Part shown: positions 34,342-47,200 of the stretch, piece by piece
How positions within the stretch are numbered: position 1 is the stretch's first letter
Layout: every line of letters starts with the position of its first letter
Assembly (NCBI GenBank): GCA_015345905.1
Contig: JADDTR010000037.1
Coordinates: 1 to 64,000, forward strand
Length of the DNA stretch: 64,000 bases
From: Aotearoamyces nothofagi
Taxonomy: Eukaryota; Ascomycota; Leotiomycetes; Leotiales; Tympanidaceae
Reading direction: 5' to 3'
Notes under the pieces: generated by a model
The model's input: the letters and a program-made list of their open reading frames with translations, nothing else
Told to the model about the DNA's origin: nothing
Databases searched by the model: none
Program-made: the position numbers and the translations under genes

Positions 34342-36295
34342 GATGCAGGATCCAGGGCCAGAAGGGATCAAGAATAGGAAAACAGAGCAGCGAAACGCGT
34401 TCTATCAGGCTGTCGAGATGTGAAATGTAAGATGTAAATTGAGGCAGACGGCGAAAGCAGTTGAAATAAGAAGAGAAGGCTAATCAGGGCGTGAAGGATG
34501 GTTGCGTTGGCATGAGGCTCCGGGGACAGAAAGATTATTTATGCGGACAGAGACAAGGCCCAAAGCGGCATTGCACGTTACCTTGGGGGTGTGCCTGCCT
34601 GGCTGCCTGGTGTCCGGTCTCAGCCAGTCCGGGCCAGCCCAGCCGCAACCTTGGTGGGTGCCCCGCCGGCCCCTCAGGCGCCCAGGCCGCCTGAGAACCG
34701 GGGTTTGGAGAAACCACGCTCCGGCGCCAAATCCGTAGCGTTCATGTTCATGGCTACAAGAAATACAGTAGTTTAAGGATCCTTTTAATAAATCATCGCA
34801 TTCCTCTCAAGTCTTCATTCCTCAAGTCTTTTTCCCTCTCTTTTTCTCCGCCCTCTCTGCCTCTCTCTCCCTCGCAACACCCTCGCAACAGGCGACGGCC
34901 CGCTGCAGCCGCTGCCGCTGCGCCATGTCGGTCTGCCGTATAGGCACAGAATGCATGTCTGCATCTTACATCCCTGAATTCCAGCACCAAGACGGCAACA
35001 CAGCTTCCTTATAAAGGGCCCGCCGCGCACTCTGCTGCCGGATACCCCAGGCTGTCTGGCTGCTGAAGCTGCTGAAGCTGCTCTGCACTTGTCACACAGG
35101 CCGCCTCCTGGGCCTCGAGTCGGCGCCAAGAGTACGCATACAGATACACATACAGATACAGAAACAGTGCATCCACCGCCCGGTATATATCGGCCTGTTC
35201 TATTATATGGCTCTATCGCCAATGCAGCGAGTGCAGCGTGCAGGAAGCACCTGTCCCAGGTCTTTTCTACTACAGAACAGAACGGCTGCGTAGCCGACGT
35301 TGTCGGCGACTCAGCACTGTGTCGTCTTTGAGGCATATCGCATTCAGGCATATCGCACTCGCATTCTCTCTTCTCTGCCCCGCGCTAGTCCCCACCCAGC
35401 CCTTCTCGCCTGGGTATAATCGCATTCTCTCTTCTCGGCCCCGCGCTAGTCCCCATCCAGCCCCTCTCGCGTCGGTATCTGGGCGGCTCAAATGCCGTCG
35501 AGGCTAGAGTCTAGCGCACGTATCGCTCTACTCGATGCAGACACACAATATCCTGATTCAAAGCCTTCAGTCGGCGTCTGGCGTTTAGCTACTGCCATTG
35601 CTTCCAGAAGCAACGGGCGGCGGAGCAGTCTCTCCGTTGGCGGCGTTCCGCGAGAAACACCAAGACTGCGGTACCTTGGTGGACATCCGCATGGGTAACG
35701 GAGAACTCGAAAGCTCGGAACCCGCTCTCAGTTAAGAGTTACAGGTTAGTTCATCCATCCACCAAGGTTGCGAACTTGTAATATCGCCATTATGGTGCGT
35801 CTAGTGGCTCGCCATCTCCGACCACAAATCTACGAAACCTTGGGATCGGGCGTAAGGTGATACTCTTGTTTTGTGCTTGGCCAGCCGAGCGGGAGTGGGT
35901 AGAGATACCCTGCGAGACGCGTCGTGGAACCCCATGGTTGCAAATGGATCAGATCTGTTATCGGCGCTTTGGTCGATGACAACTTCTTGCAAGATGCATT
36001 GCAGAGGTTGAAGAAGAATCTTATGTCAGTTATGGCTAACTGGCTCGTGTTTAGTTAAACGCTGTGCTTTAGATGTCATGCTGTTTCTTCCCATCTCGTA
36101 ACTTGCTACGGTGTTTTCATATGGCCATGTTGAGATTTCTACCTCCCAACTTCTATCCCTTCGGCACTAGGATGCTATACCATTACCACACCACAGATTC
36201 GAAAGAAATGCAGTGTGGTTCCAATGCCAGTTGTCCAAGAGCCTGTAATATCCTCCAAGTATATCTATCTCAGCACCAAGTTCCTACAACAGACG
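34342..36295. other. Large intergenic region, no supported gene
   Basis: About 2 kb with GC-rich (34550-34720) and pyrimidine-rich tracts, a 60-bp tandem duplication near 35350-35470, and the motif ACCTTGGTGG(G/A) at about 34650, 35670 and (inverted) 35757. ORFs up to 178 codons on the reverse strand (34815-35351) lack motifs. Confidence 0.5.
35351..35470. repeat. 60-bp tandem duplication
   Basis: The segment beginning CATTCTCTCTTCTCTGCCCC is followed about 60 bp later by a near-identical copy, CATTCTCTCTTCTCGGCCCC. Each copy includes CGCGCTAGTCCCCA. Confidence 0.8.
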
Positions 36296-39005
36296 CTACA
36301 CATCCCACGTAAAGTCACTCAACTCCCTCCCCTCCAACATATCCAAGAATACCCTCCTACACGTGCCCAAAAGCTCCTTCTCCATCGACACCTTTATGAC
36401 GTGCGGGTCCTCGTTCTGCCTATCCGCCTCTCTCAGCAACCGATCCGGCACGCACGCACAGATGCGCCCCCATTCCTGGCTCTCGTGATCGGCATGGCTG
36501 ATGCGTCGCATGATCTCGCAGCACGTCGTGTAGAGGCTGAAATAGTTGATTTTCGCAACCGGGGTGGTGTTGTCGAATTCGCGAACCAGGGCAGACTGGA
36601 TGTGGGATATGTGTTGGGCGATGGAGGGCTCGGTTTTCAGCTGTAATCGTGCTTTGGAGATGTCGTTGGCGGATGGCTGGGAGGGTTGTTAGTAATAGCT
36701 TAGTGGTATAAGGGTACTTTATGAGAGAGATACTGCCTCACCTTTTTGGCCTTGGTGGGATTATAGATCCGCATGAGAACGGCATCGTTCGTGATCGAGT
36801 TTTTTGCCATGATCAACGACAATAGCGACACCTTTGTCGAGTCAAACTTCCTCCACTTGTTATCCCCTCCCTGGCTAGCATCCCGCACGCATTCCAGCGT
36901 CCATTTGCGCCCCGAGACATGTCCTCGGTTATCATGGCTATGCATACCATGGCAATGCCTGCCCGCAAAATTCGGCTTCGCACCCGACCATCTCGCATAG
37001 CTACTCCACAGATTGCGTTGCGGCATCTGACCCATGAATACGGCGTCTTCGAAAAGCGAGCACAGGCTTTCCATCACGGGAATCTGATCACGGCGTAGGA
37101 CGGCGAGAGAGATGAGGCTGTTGTACATGTGCAGCAGCGTGCCGACAAAGTAGCCGTGGTGCCAGCATCTGAGACCGTAGTCCGAGGCGCGGGTGATGTT
37201 CTGAAGCGTCTGCGATCCGGATATCCAGGGTGCCTGATGGAAGATGTCGAAATTCTTGGTCTCGATGAAGTTCTGGAGCACGTAGTGGAAGCCGGCCACC
37301 TGGACGACGACTTTCCTCTTTTCAATTTCAAGACAGCCGCACGGCGCGTTTGTATCTCGTAGAAGATTCCTACGGTTTCGTTAGAATTGTTTTCTCTGCC
37401 TGATGTTATGCTGACTTACTTTATGCCAACGTTGATATCTGTGGCTAGTTGCAATGAGCTGATTCTACAACTGGCGAGCCGCGATGGTGTCACCTTCAGA
37501 TCTAGCAACTTGAAGCTTCGACATGGTGATGATGGTGGACTGGGCGGCGCGTCCTCCACAGATGAAAAGTACTGGGTTGGGATATGTTCCGAATCTCGGC
37601 TCGGAGGGGGCGTAATTGTCCCACTTGCTGCTGGTCGAAACGGTATTTGACTGGTCTCCTTCTGCTTCAGAGGGTGGACGGCAATCTTGCAGGATTCTAG
37701 TAACAGAAGCAGCCCAAAGCTCAAACTGATCAGTCTAGAGGACGGCTCTATCTTCTTATCGTCCAGCAATGGTGGTCGGGTGCCTTCTTCGTTTTGCAGG
37801 TAGCCATAGAGCTCCTCCGCTAATGGTACCTGAAATGGAAGGTCATGTCCGTTTTTCGATTCAGACGCAATTAACTGACCCATCCGCTCGAGCACAAGAT
37901 CCAGTAATTTGCGAGTGCCACTCTCTTCAGTGCAATCTTGTTCGGTTCCAGGATCCTCTATCGGAAACAGCTTTCTTAGATCATCGAATGGAGGTTTCTG
38001 CTTGGTTTGACACTCTTTGCAGCATGAGCACCTCCTGTCATTCCTTGCCAATTTTGCTTTCCACTTGCGCTTAAACGCCTTCAAAGCACGACAGCTTTCT
38101 CTGAGATCGTCTATCTTTGCGAATGGAAAATCTTCAGACTCCAAGATAGATGAAGTGTTGGGTCCTGGCCGTGACTCGTTACAGTTCAGGCATTCCATAC
38201 AGTACTTGTATCGAGCGGCCAGCTGTTCCGGATCCTTGATTTCGTACTCGTCCAAATGACAGTGGAGTGCTTCAGAGGCCTGGTGACACGCACTCGTCGT
38301 AAAAGAGGCTATGACTACCGAAAGTGATCCCGCGGCTGCTTTGTACCAGGAGTCTTGCACGGTGCAATATAAACGGTCGAGTTGCTATTATATAACATCA
38401 GTGTGAATCTCAATTCTTATGACAGCACCACTTACAGATAAATACATAGTAAGAGCCATGATTTCACCAACGATATCGTGATGAAATGTTGCTTCGCTTT
38501 CTTTTGGGTGTGGATAGCTATCAACCTGCGTAGCATGTTCTTTGGTCTCTAGTGTGACGTTGTGATCTTCAGGAGGTATATGGCAGTCAAGCCATTCAAA
38601 GATATTACCAGGCTTTGAAGAATTGTCTTGCCTCTCGTCGACAGGTTGATGAAACCTATCCATCCGTGCGTATAGCTTCCGATAGACGCTCAATAGTATG
38701 CTCGTGAAGAAGTTGTGAGATGAGTTCTCCTCTTCATGCTGCGTATTGCTGATATTTCTGAAGTGGTTGCCGATTTTCGTGCGGGCGTTGATAGTCCTTC
38801 GAAGGATACGCAGAATATTCTCCGGGACCAGGACATTGTTACGGACGGCCACGTCTGTAAGGTAGTCGAGCTTCCTAATTGTGTCAACGTGGGGATACTC
38901 AGAGGCGTCGCCGCTACATGAGGTCAGCCATTGGACGACTTCTCTCGTTCCCGTCTTGTACGAGGCATAAGTTTGGAAGAGGTGGCCTGGTAGTCGTAAA
39001 GACAT
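36296..39005 (-). CDS. DUF6604-like fungal protein of unknown function
   Basis: Exons 38436-39005, 37420-38384, 36742-37369 and 36296-36676 (reverse) give 847 residues, with introns of 51, 50 and 65 bp. The N-terminus, LPGHLFQTYASYKTGTREVVQWL, resembles the start of the fungal DUF6604 domain. The middle has a Cys-rich basic patch (RRCSCCKECQTKQK) and a proline-rich linker. The C-terminal third, with YYxHGYFVG-like and WSSYARWSGAKPNF segments, is also conserved in my recollection of these proteins. I see no enzyme motif. An in-frame ATG upstream (39107) would add 34 residues. Function unknown; the family call is moderate. Confidence 0.68.
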
Positions 39006-39861
39006 GGTTTTTATCGGAAGATTGCGTGGGGGGCTGTAAGTCTGAGATAGAAAGACGTCTTCTGAAGAATTGGTATCTTGTGATATAGCAGTATTTCTAA
39101 AAATCACGACAAAGACCTCTCTTGCGAGAGATACTGGTTCTTATCAATGATCCCACGTTAATCGTAGCAACACCCTTCGATAAGGTACCCACCAAGGTAC
39201 TCGACCTCATGCTCTCTCCACCATGCATTCATGGATTTTTACTCAACACGTGCTCACTACTCTGCTTGCAGGCATCAAATAGGGTGACTGTGGAGGTTTA
39301 CGAACACTTATTATCCTCTAGCGGCCAATCATAGAAGTGCACTTGTGGTTGCCGTGAACATATACCCACCAAGGTACAATAACTGGATCACGTGATCTCG
39401 ACCTCTGGTCGATGGGCTTTGTGTCACGTGTCTATGTTGTAAGCTCTATCGAATTGGTGGTGGGTGCTTTCAAATAAACAGTGGCACGTTTCTGAATGAG
39501 CTAGTAGAAAATGAATACATCGCCCTGCTAGGCTCAGGTATTAATAATTAATAATGACTTCTAGGTAGTTTATCCGATGCCATGCGGTACTTTTCAAGTC
39601 AAGGTTTTCGCATCGCGTTCACTTTATAAGGTATGGGACGATTAATAAGATGAATTGTCAGTACCCCTAACTAGGCCACGTTAAGAACAGCTTCCAAGGT
39701 CGAGTTATGTAAAATCAATGAGTGTCTCGTTATGTAAGACGGTAATGAAAGTCACTCCCGTCAGATCGCCCACCAGAGCCATCACAGGTACTACGGAAAT
39801 CGCTAGGGTCCAACGAGTGGAATGTATAACCAAGTCTCCCTCAGATCTGGTATATCGTTAT
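39006..39861. other. Intergenic; repeated ACCCACCAAGGTAC motif
   Basis: No gene. The 14-mer ACCCACCAAGGTAC occurs in direct repeat at about 39186 and 39363, matching the motif seen inverted at 34650 and 35670. Confidence 0.55.
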
Positions 39862-42755
39862 TCAGAGCCTTGCCAGTCCAGCTGTCTCGCTTGGAGCGTG
39901 GTAGTTTGGCACCTGGATATATTTGTTAGTATCGTTGTCCAATGTGATGTGCGTTGTCGGGGATTGATGAGAGAATAATACTGACCTTCATTTCTAGGGC
40001 AGCTCCACTATATCCCAAGTCTTCAGCAACGAGCATGGCGCACTTCTCTCCAATCAACAGGGCTGTTGAATCTGGGGATGTGTTAGGATATTTTAAGGTC
40101 TTGGATGCATGAGCGCTTACATGTGTTGCAGCCGACGTTGTCTGGGCAGATCGAAAGATCGGCGACCTTAAGTCCCTTCACGCCATGGACATTAAGACGC
40201 TCATCGAGGACACCGTGCTTCACGATGCTGTTGCCCTCTCTTGGGGCCATCGAGCATGTCTATGTCAAATCAGTACACGTCCTCTGGTGAATCAAAGTAT
40301 TGGTGAAGTATAGAATTAATACATACCCCAAGACTGTGCCACGTGGTCTCAACATGGCGCTTGACCCAGTCTTCGACTACTTCAATATCCTTGTTACTGT
40401 ACTTCAAGTCATCACGCACATCGCGCTGGTTGGTTGTGACGAAAGAAGCCTTCGGTTGCTTCCCAGGCTCAATTGGCAAGCTCCATGAGCCGTGCTGAAT
40501 TCCTGCCGTCAGGTTACCAGGGAGCGCATATGCCTTTGTCGTTTGAAGGTCCATGTCTTTAGCACGGGCTGGAGAATCGAAGGCAAAATATGGGTGCTAG
40601 TGCTTTTGTCAGTATATAGTGTACATATAGAGTACATAAAATCGAGAGATGGAGGAAATGTAAGAACGCCCAACTTACCATGTTCTGCACTTCTCCAGCA
40701 TAGGCGTCCATACGTCTCGCGGTCTCCCCTATATGCTTTGTTAGTTGGATAGTTAAGCCGTCATAGGTATTGAGTGGATGTTTACTGGATTTGATGTAGC
40801 CCCACACCATAGGTGCCATATCTCGCTCATCATTCATAAAGCCGGCATCAAAGTCCGGTGCCTCGTATGGGTTTGGGGAGTTGATGAAGGTTGATCCACG
40901 GGAGAATGGGTATTCCAAAAAGTCTATTATGGTTAGATGTTTATTTTACCTCGTCGTAACTGCGGTAAATACTTACGGAACATGGTGAAGAACTTTCCAG
41001 GTGGCCTATTATATATTATCAACTATCACGCCTTTACTACTTCTAGGTTGAAAACTCACATCAACATATGATCACCAAACCATCTTACCACTAGTTAGTA
41101 ATGTTCAGCAATGCATGATAGCTGGTAATGCTTACCCAGAAATCACAGAATAGTGCATAACTGGTTTGTCAGGCTTGTCCTTGAAGTAGCTGTCCCAGCC
41201 ACTCTTAAAGTGCGGAGTCGGCCAAGACTCAATCTCCTTCAGCTCTTCCGGTGTGGGTCTAATCTTGACACCAGCATCAATGCCATTGGTGGCCAAAGGG
41301 CCAGTCCCTTTGATGTTCCACTCATCAAAAACGCGTTTCTGCACTTTCGGATCACCACGCACAAAGTCATCGAAACTCTCAGTGTCTATGTAAGTTAGTA
41401 GCTGTTAGTGCTCAGTGTGTATTTTATGGACTTACCAGGCTTAGCTCGATATACTGTGGGGTGTCAGCTATGCATTTTTGTGACGAGGTAACTGGGAACT
41501 TACCAGAGAACGTCAAATAATGGTCTTGGAAGTTCAAGCCTACGCCGGGTAAGTCGACAATGGGCTTAACGCCAACATTTCTGAGCTTCGCAGCATCACC
41601 GATACCGCTGCGCTGGAGGATCAGCGGTGATGACAAAGTTCCGCCGGACACAACTATTTGCTTTCGAGCTTTAAATGTACGGGCTTGTTGCTGATTGGGG
41701 GACTCGTATCAGTAATGCTCATTCAGAAGCCTTCTGTGACTTACGTCTGGATGGAGAGGCTTGGTAGGTACAGTGCGAACACCGACAGCACGGCCATTCT
41801 CAATGATTACTTTGTCAACTTTAGTGTTACACAAGAGGTGGAGGTTAGAGTGGACTGCGCGGGTGGAATGGATATATGCGTGGGCACTGTCACTTCGACG
41901 TCCAGTCTGTGAATGGTTAGTTGGCGTACGCATTTATGGTGCAGCAACCTCACATCTCGGTTGATCCATTTGAGCCAGTGCTCAGCACCACTACGCATCT
42001 GGTCAGTGATGGGTACTGAGTGGTTGAGATTTAGCTACTTACTGGCCAGTAACAAGATCTTGGAGATCATCAGTAGTGGGGATGCCTTGTGATTCCGAGG
42101 CTCTTAAGAAGTCTTCCTTAATAGGGTACGTGTAATTGCCAAAAGACACTTTAATAGGACCCTCAAACCCATGGATTTCTCTGCCTTCACGTCAGAAGAG
42201 TTTTCGATCAGGTCATAATGAGGCCTTCTCACCTATTGTTGCAGGCACGCTGATATGTTTCATGCTTTCTCATTAGGGGTATAAGCTCCTTTGTGGTCCA
42301 TCCTTTAGCTTGGAAGTCGTCGTAATCAGAGGCAGAAGCCCGAGTGTACATCATAAAGTTGATTGATGACCCGCCACCAAGGATATGGGCACATGGAACT
42401 ATGGCTTTGCGTCCACCGAGCCAATCGGACGGGCGAGAGTAGTAGAACGAGGCTGTACTGCTGTCCAATTTCATATTACGGGGATCTTGAAGATATCAGT
42501 ATATAATTCATATTCATTTTCCCAAAACGGATAATGCTTACAAATGCCTGGTCGAAAGACCCACGGGTTATTTAGGTTGCTCTCTCCGCCCTCAATCAAG
42601 AGGACCTGAAGGTTGTGGTCAAGGTTGGCAAGTCTACAGGCCTATTAGCGTGTTGATTCAATCAAGACTGATGTCACGCAGTACCTGCCAGCAACGACAC
42701 AGCCAGCACTCCCTCCACCACACACAATAATATCGTACTCATCTGGAATCGTCAT
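39862..42755 (-). CDS. Peroxisomal alcohol oxidase (GMC oxidoreductase)
   Basis: FAD-dependent oxidase of methanol and other short alcohols, producing aldehyde and H2O2 in peroxisomes. Seventeen exons (reverse: 42685-42755, 42542-42633, 42233-42485, 42043-42180, 41954-41990, 41745-41906, 41504-41690, 41436-41453, 41136-41385, 41060-41083, 40977-41005, 40786-40923, 40679-40728, 40327-40596, 40121-40259, 39986-40071, 39862-39912) join in frame to 664 residues, the length of known alcohol oxidases. [16 protein letters not shown] is the FAD dinucleotide-binding motif, [16 protein letters not shown] is GMC signature 1, and [15 protein letters not shown] is signature 2. [15 protein letters not shown] carries the catalytic His, and the C-terminus ARL is a PTS1-type peroxisome signal. 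Several exons are tiny (18, 24 and 29 nt). Confidence 0.93.
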
Positions 42756-44290
42756 TTTGAATGTTGATGCTGATATTGAGATACCAGTTCCAGGTGATTC
42801 CTTTCTGCTTTGGACTATTGAAGTGGAGGTAAGAAAGGTACTTGTACATCTGAATTCTGAGGGGGCGGATGGGAATTTCGCCGTGTTTTATGGCCACTCT
42901 GACCCCGCTCAAAGCGCAGGAGCTGCTAACGTAGTGAGAAGAACCCCACCTCGCAGCTCGCACTTTTCTGCCAACCATTCCAAGAATTACCGCGTGGAAG
43001 ATGGGCGTGATGCTGCCTTATTCGTCTGCTTTATTCTACCCCGCACGTGGAGTACCAGGCGAAACCCTTGGGCAGTGAATCCGGAGATCACGGAGAGAAC
43101 CAGCACGTTGCATTACCTCCCTACCGGTAGGACACATAGACGGCATCATGCATGACGTTGGTATATTGCACACTTTACCCCGCCTTCGCCTATAGTCCTA
43201 GCTAATGCCCTAGGTTGTTAATCAACTACATCTTCTTCATGTCGAATTGAGGAGAGTCTTCTATGCATCTTCCATCTGCCGATCAGTCATGGCTGTTGTC
43301 GAGTTAGAAAAAATGCGTCATTTAGCTATGCAATGCTCGGGCTCTGCCCCAATTCCAATCATCACCGTGCTCCTTCCAGGTGCTGTAACTTACAGATATC
43401 TCTCACAGCATCTAGAGGGGGGCATTTAACGTTCAGTTGCTATTGCCAGGTGCAGCATGATTGAGTCTCTGTGCCCATTGGCGCTTGCACGAAGGCGCTG
43501 CATCAACATGGTTCAAGGCACAAAGTGATGATACGAGCAGAGATATGCACGTCTGATGGATGTTCAAGAGAAGGGCGAATGAAGGTACAAGGATGTCTAC
43601 GGATCGTTTGGGGTTACCCCCGAATGTCCCGAAACGGAAAATGAATTCAAGATACGGATGGAATGTCCTCAGACACACGTACTTGCCGCCAGACCCCGAA
43701 TTCTTAAGCTCGCCTCCCATGACCCTACTCGTTACACACTTTGTTTGTTGATGTTGGTCCTCCGATTATCAGATATCAATGGCGTCTGAATTTTATTTCG
43801 ATTTCAATTGGCAATACTGATCATCTTCTTCCAAAGGCTGTATTTTGATGATGTAGGGCTTCCAGACATCACACGCGGCACGGGGAGACGGCCAGGAATA
43901 GTACCAAGCTACCCCACAAGGCGCTAACTTTGACGCGCATCTACCCCGCACGATATGATGCACCACAGGCGTCAAAGCTCCGGATTCCATGCCGATCCGT
44001 TCCCTCCGTTTCGAGAATCTCCCCGTGTAGGGAAACACCATAGGCCACTAGAGTAGCATTCTTCCCAAGGTGTGCATGTTGCTGACGGCATAAAAGGCGA
44101 CGAATTGGTTTACGAGCAATGCCCAGCCTGGCCATCCTATCATGTACTCGCTGTCGCTCTATCAACGGTATTTTGCAGGTCTGCAGAGCCCATGACTCGC
44201 CACTGTAGGACCTCCCTAGGTTCGAAGTGGCAATTGTATATCTTCCCGTAGACTGGTCCGATGATCCCACGCGGTGCTCCACTGGCACAG
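42756..44290. other. Alcohol oxidase promoter and TERT 3' flank
   Basis: No supported gene. The string TACCCCGC occurs three times (about 43036, 43171, 43942). Its reverse complement GCGGGGTA contains GCGGGG, which fits the SYGGRG consensus of the carbon-catabolite repressor CreA. Repression by glucose is common for alcohol oxidases, so the sites are plausible but unproven. Confidence 0.4.
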
Positions 44291-47200
44291 TTATGCAGCG
44301 GGTGCAGCTGTCAAATTCCCGCACACTCCTTTTCTCCCCAATCTCGCGCGCTCTAGCTTGGTATCTAGCCAGGCAATAACCTCTCGATACTTGCTTTGCT
44401 TGCGTCCAAGCACAGTTTTGAATGCTGAGACGGCAAGCCTGAGGCAGTGAAGTACATCATTAGCGATGATCAGATATGGGGAGTTCCATAACCGCGGGAC
44501 AACTCACAACTCGACCTGCACCTTTGACACAGTGCAACAATATCCCATGTCCTTCTTGTTCTTCCCCTTGCTCTTCATCAATATAAAGGCCAGATCCACT
44601 AGGTTCTCTATTGTTCCTGGTTTATCACCTATCAGCGCTATCCTTACCCAATTTACGGTTCACTCACTGATTACCAATTTCGCAGCAGGCTGTTTCTGTA
44701 ATGGCAAGCACTTTGCATACATCCACATCTTCGTTGCCGTCTCTGTGAAACTTTCGTGAATGTTTTTAATCACTGTCGGTAATGCGTTAAAAGAGGTGTC
44801 GAGGAACATCGCATGCGCCTGAATCTTAAACGTATCTGAATAGTGTCAAATTAGCCGCGCAATCAGTAACACCAGCAGAATTAAAAAAAATTGCCCGCAC
44901 TGCAAAGTCATGCTTGTGATTAAGAAAATAAAACAAAAGTATTGCACGTTGAATAGATAAGATCAAAAAAGAAAACATACAACAGCAGGTATTCGCTGGT
45001 GGTCACCCACCCAACTACTAATCTGCCGATTTCAAGCTTATGTATGGCAGAGCGGACGGGATGCCCAGTTCTCTTGAATCTATGGTCGTATGTGATATAC
45101 ACTTCGCGTATCTCCTTTCATATCTCTAGAAGATAACGACCTAACTTTCCCCGCTAAAAGAAATTGTACTTACTCAAGACCTTGCGTTGGAACGTCTTCC
45201 CGGGAACCTTAGAGTATTCCACGGTTAATGAATCCGCGATCGCTATTAATGTTAGATATGGCAATAGCCTGTCAACGCATATACAAGTGCTTACCCATGT
45301 CCTGCCTTCGGTCAAGGTCCTTGGTGATATTGAGGGAGCGCGTATCAATTAAACTTCCGCAGTAGGGGAAATTTTGATTTCCTACCAGCCTTTGCACTTT
45401 GCTGCCATTGACTGATGCCTCAAAATTTACAAGAGTCTTGGTGGGATTGACGCTGACGCCGTATTCCGGTAGGCCATCATGCATGGTTTGCAGGAACATT
45501 TTTGCATGCGAGCGATCAGTGGTGATGAGCAAGAAGTCGTCGATGAGCCTAAGAAGCAAGCTGTCTCCGGCCTTCAAAAATGAGAGGTGGCGAGCTTCTA
45601 GGTCAGCATAGAAGTAGTTACACAGAATGGACGATAACACTGATCCTTGTGGAATGCCCTCTTTCTGTCGATAGAACTTCTTTCCAATTTTGACCATGTT
45701 ACTTCTAATGTGTTCGGATAGAAGGCAAAGAAGTTCATTCTTGCTTTTGAACTGATCGACGACATTTTCCACGAAGACAGTATTCTTCTTTCCGACCGCA
45801 AGACTATTTTTCACGATCTCGTCAAACTTTTGAAGGTCATTTAGTGAGGTGGCATGTGAATTCCACTTCCGGATGGGCTTATTCTTTGGTTGGCCCTCGT
45901 CACAGACTTGATAACCTTCCCCAGCCTTGATCTCGGCATATTTAGATATACGATACTCAGATTGATGTGGTAAACTGGATATCAACTTAATGACGGCAGC
46001 TTGTGGGATGGTATCAAAAGCGGATTTGACGTCAACTTTAGCAAAGAATAGAGGCTTCGAATGGCCATCGTGGCTCTCACCAAAAGCCTTAAGCTTGTAG
46101 TACAAATCTCCCACGGAGAAAAGGGCAGAGCCAAGACGACCTGGCGCCAGTTTCTACATATATTAGCTCACGCCTCCAAATGTAGTGTTAGCATACCTTC
46201 TCATAAATGAGCATGTTATACACTGGTGCCAACACGGAGTTGATGCTGCTTCCCAATTGCTTTTTATACCCCTTTTTCACAGCTCTCCGACGGAGGTTCA
46301 TAATCGGTCTTACCCCGGTTTTTTTAGGAAGTAGCCGGACCTGACTAAATCCAAGGTTTCGAGCGTTCAGAATTTTCTGCGCAGTTTCGGTCTTGACTTC
46401 TTCAAACATTGAGAGCTTCAGTGAGGCTAAAGCAGGTTCGGCTATGGACCGCCAAACATCGTGTCTGAAAAAGAAAATCCTGTAGCTGTGAGCATTGGAC
46501 TCGGTAATGTGGAAATTGGCTCGGATGAGAGGGATTAGAAGTGAATCAAAGACATAGTACACAAATTCCAAAAATATCTCCAGGCGTTTATAGGCATCTG
46601 ATTGGGGCATCTTTGAGGCAACTGAGTTTTTTGGGGCTAGCCATGGGATGTTTTTGACCTGCAGGACATTAGCGACCATCTTCCATATGATAGCATATGC
46701 AATATCTCAACATGTCCAGTAGAGGTTAATCTACAAATGTATGCTTGAGAGCGCTATATACCTTCATTCCTTGGACTACCTCGTGCAGGGACAAGCTCTC
46801 AAACCTCCTAAGTTTGATAAATCTGTCAACATTCCGCATAAGTAAAGATTTGTTGTATTGTTGTTCTACGCCGATACCCCAGAATTCATTTGGAACTATC
46901 CTAGAGAGAACAGCGCGGCAGAATGCAGATACGTCTGCTGTAGCTGTAGCATGGTCCATCATCGAACATTTCCGCGGCTGTAGCTTCACAGTGCTCTCTC
47001 CTGAAGTGGCAGTGCCATTTGCAACTTCTATGGAGCCTTGTGTGCCAAATGCTGTCGTATCACCAGAGACACTTTGTTGACTTGTAACTTCTGAGTTTGC
47101 GGTATTCCGATAAGAGCCCTGATAACTTAGCATAAATACAGGCTCTACCAGAACTAGGTACTTACAGGGATTGGGCAATAATATCGCAGTATTTCAGTAT

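Noticed and set aside
34815-35351. 178-codon reverse ORF
   Set aside because: It crosses simple repeats (GATACA, GAAGCT, Arg/Glu-rich tract) and shows no domain.
42757-43155. 132-codon ORF upstream of alcohol oxidase
   Set aside because: It overlaps the promoter of the divergent gene and has no family features.
43941-44324. 127-codon reverse ORF overlapping the TERT 3' end
   Set aside because: It is in another frame over the last TERT exon and its 3' flank, with no motif.
45272-46114. Reverse-transcriptase motifs suggesting a retroelement
   Set aside because: The T motif, the N-terminal KRKR/HSVLSQYYP segment, intron structure and the C-terminal thumb identify TERT, a host gene. No endonuclease, Gag or terminal repeats are present.
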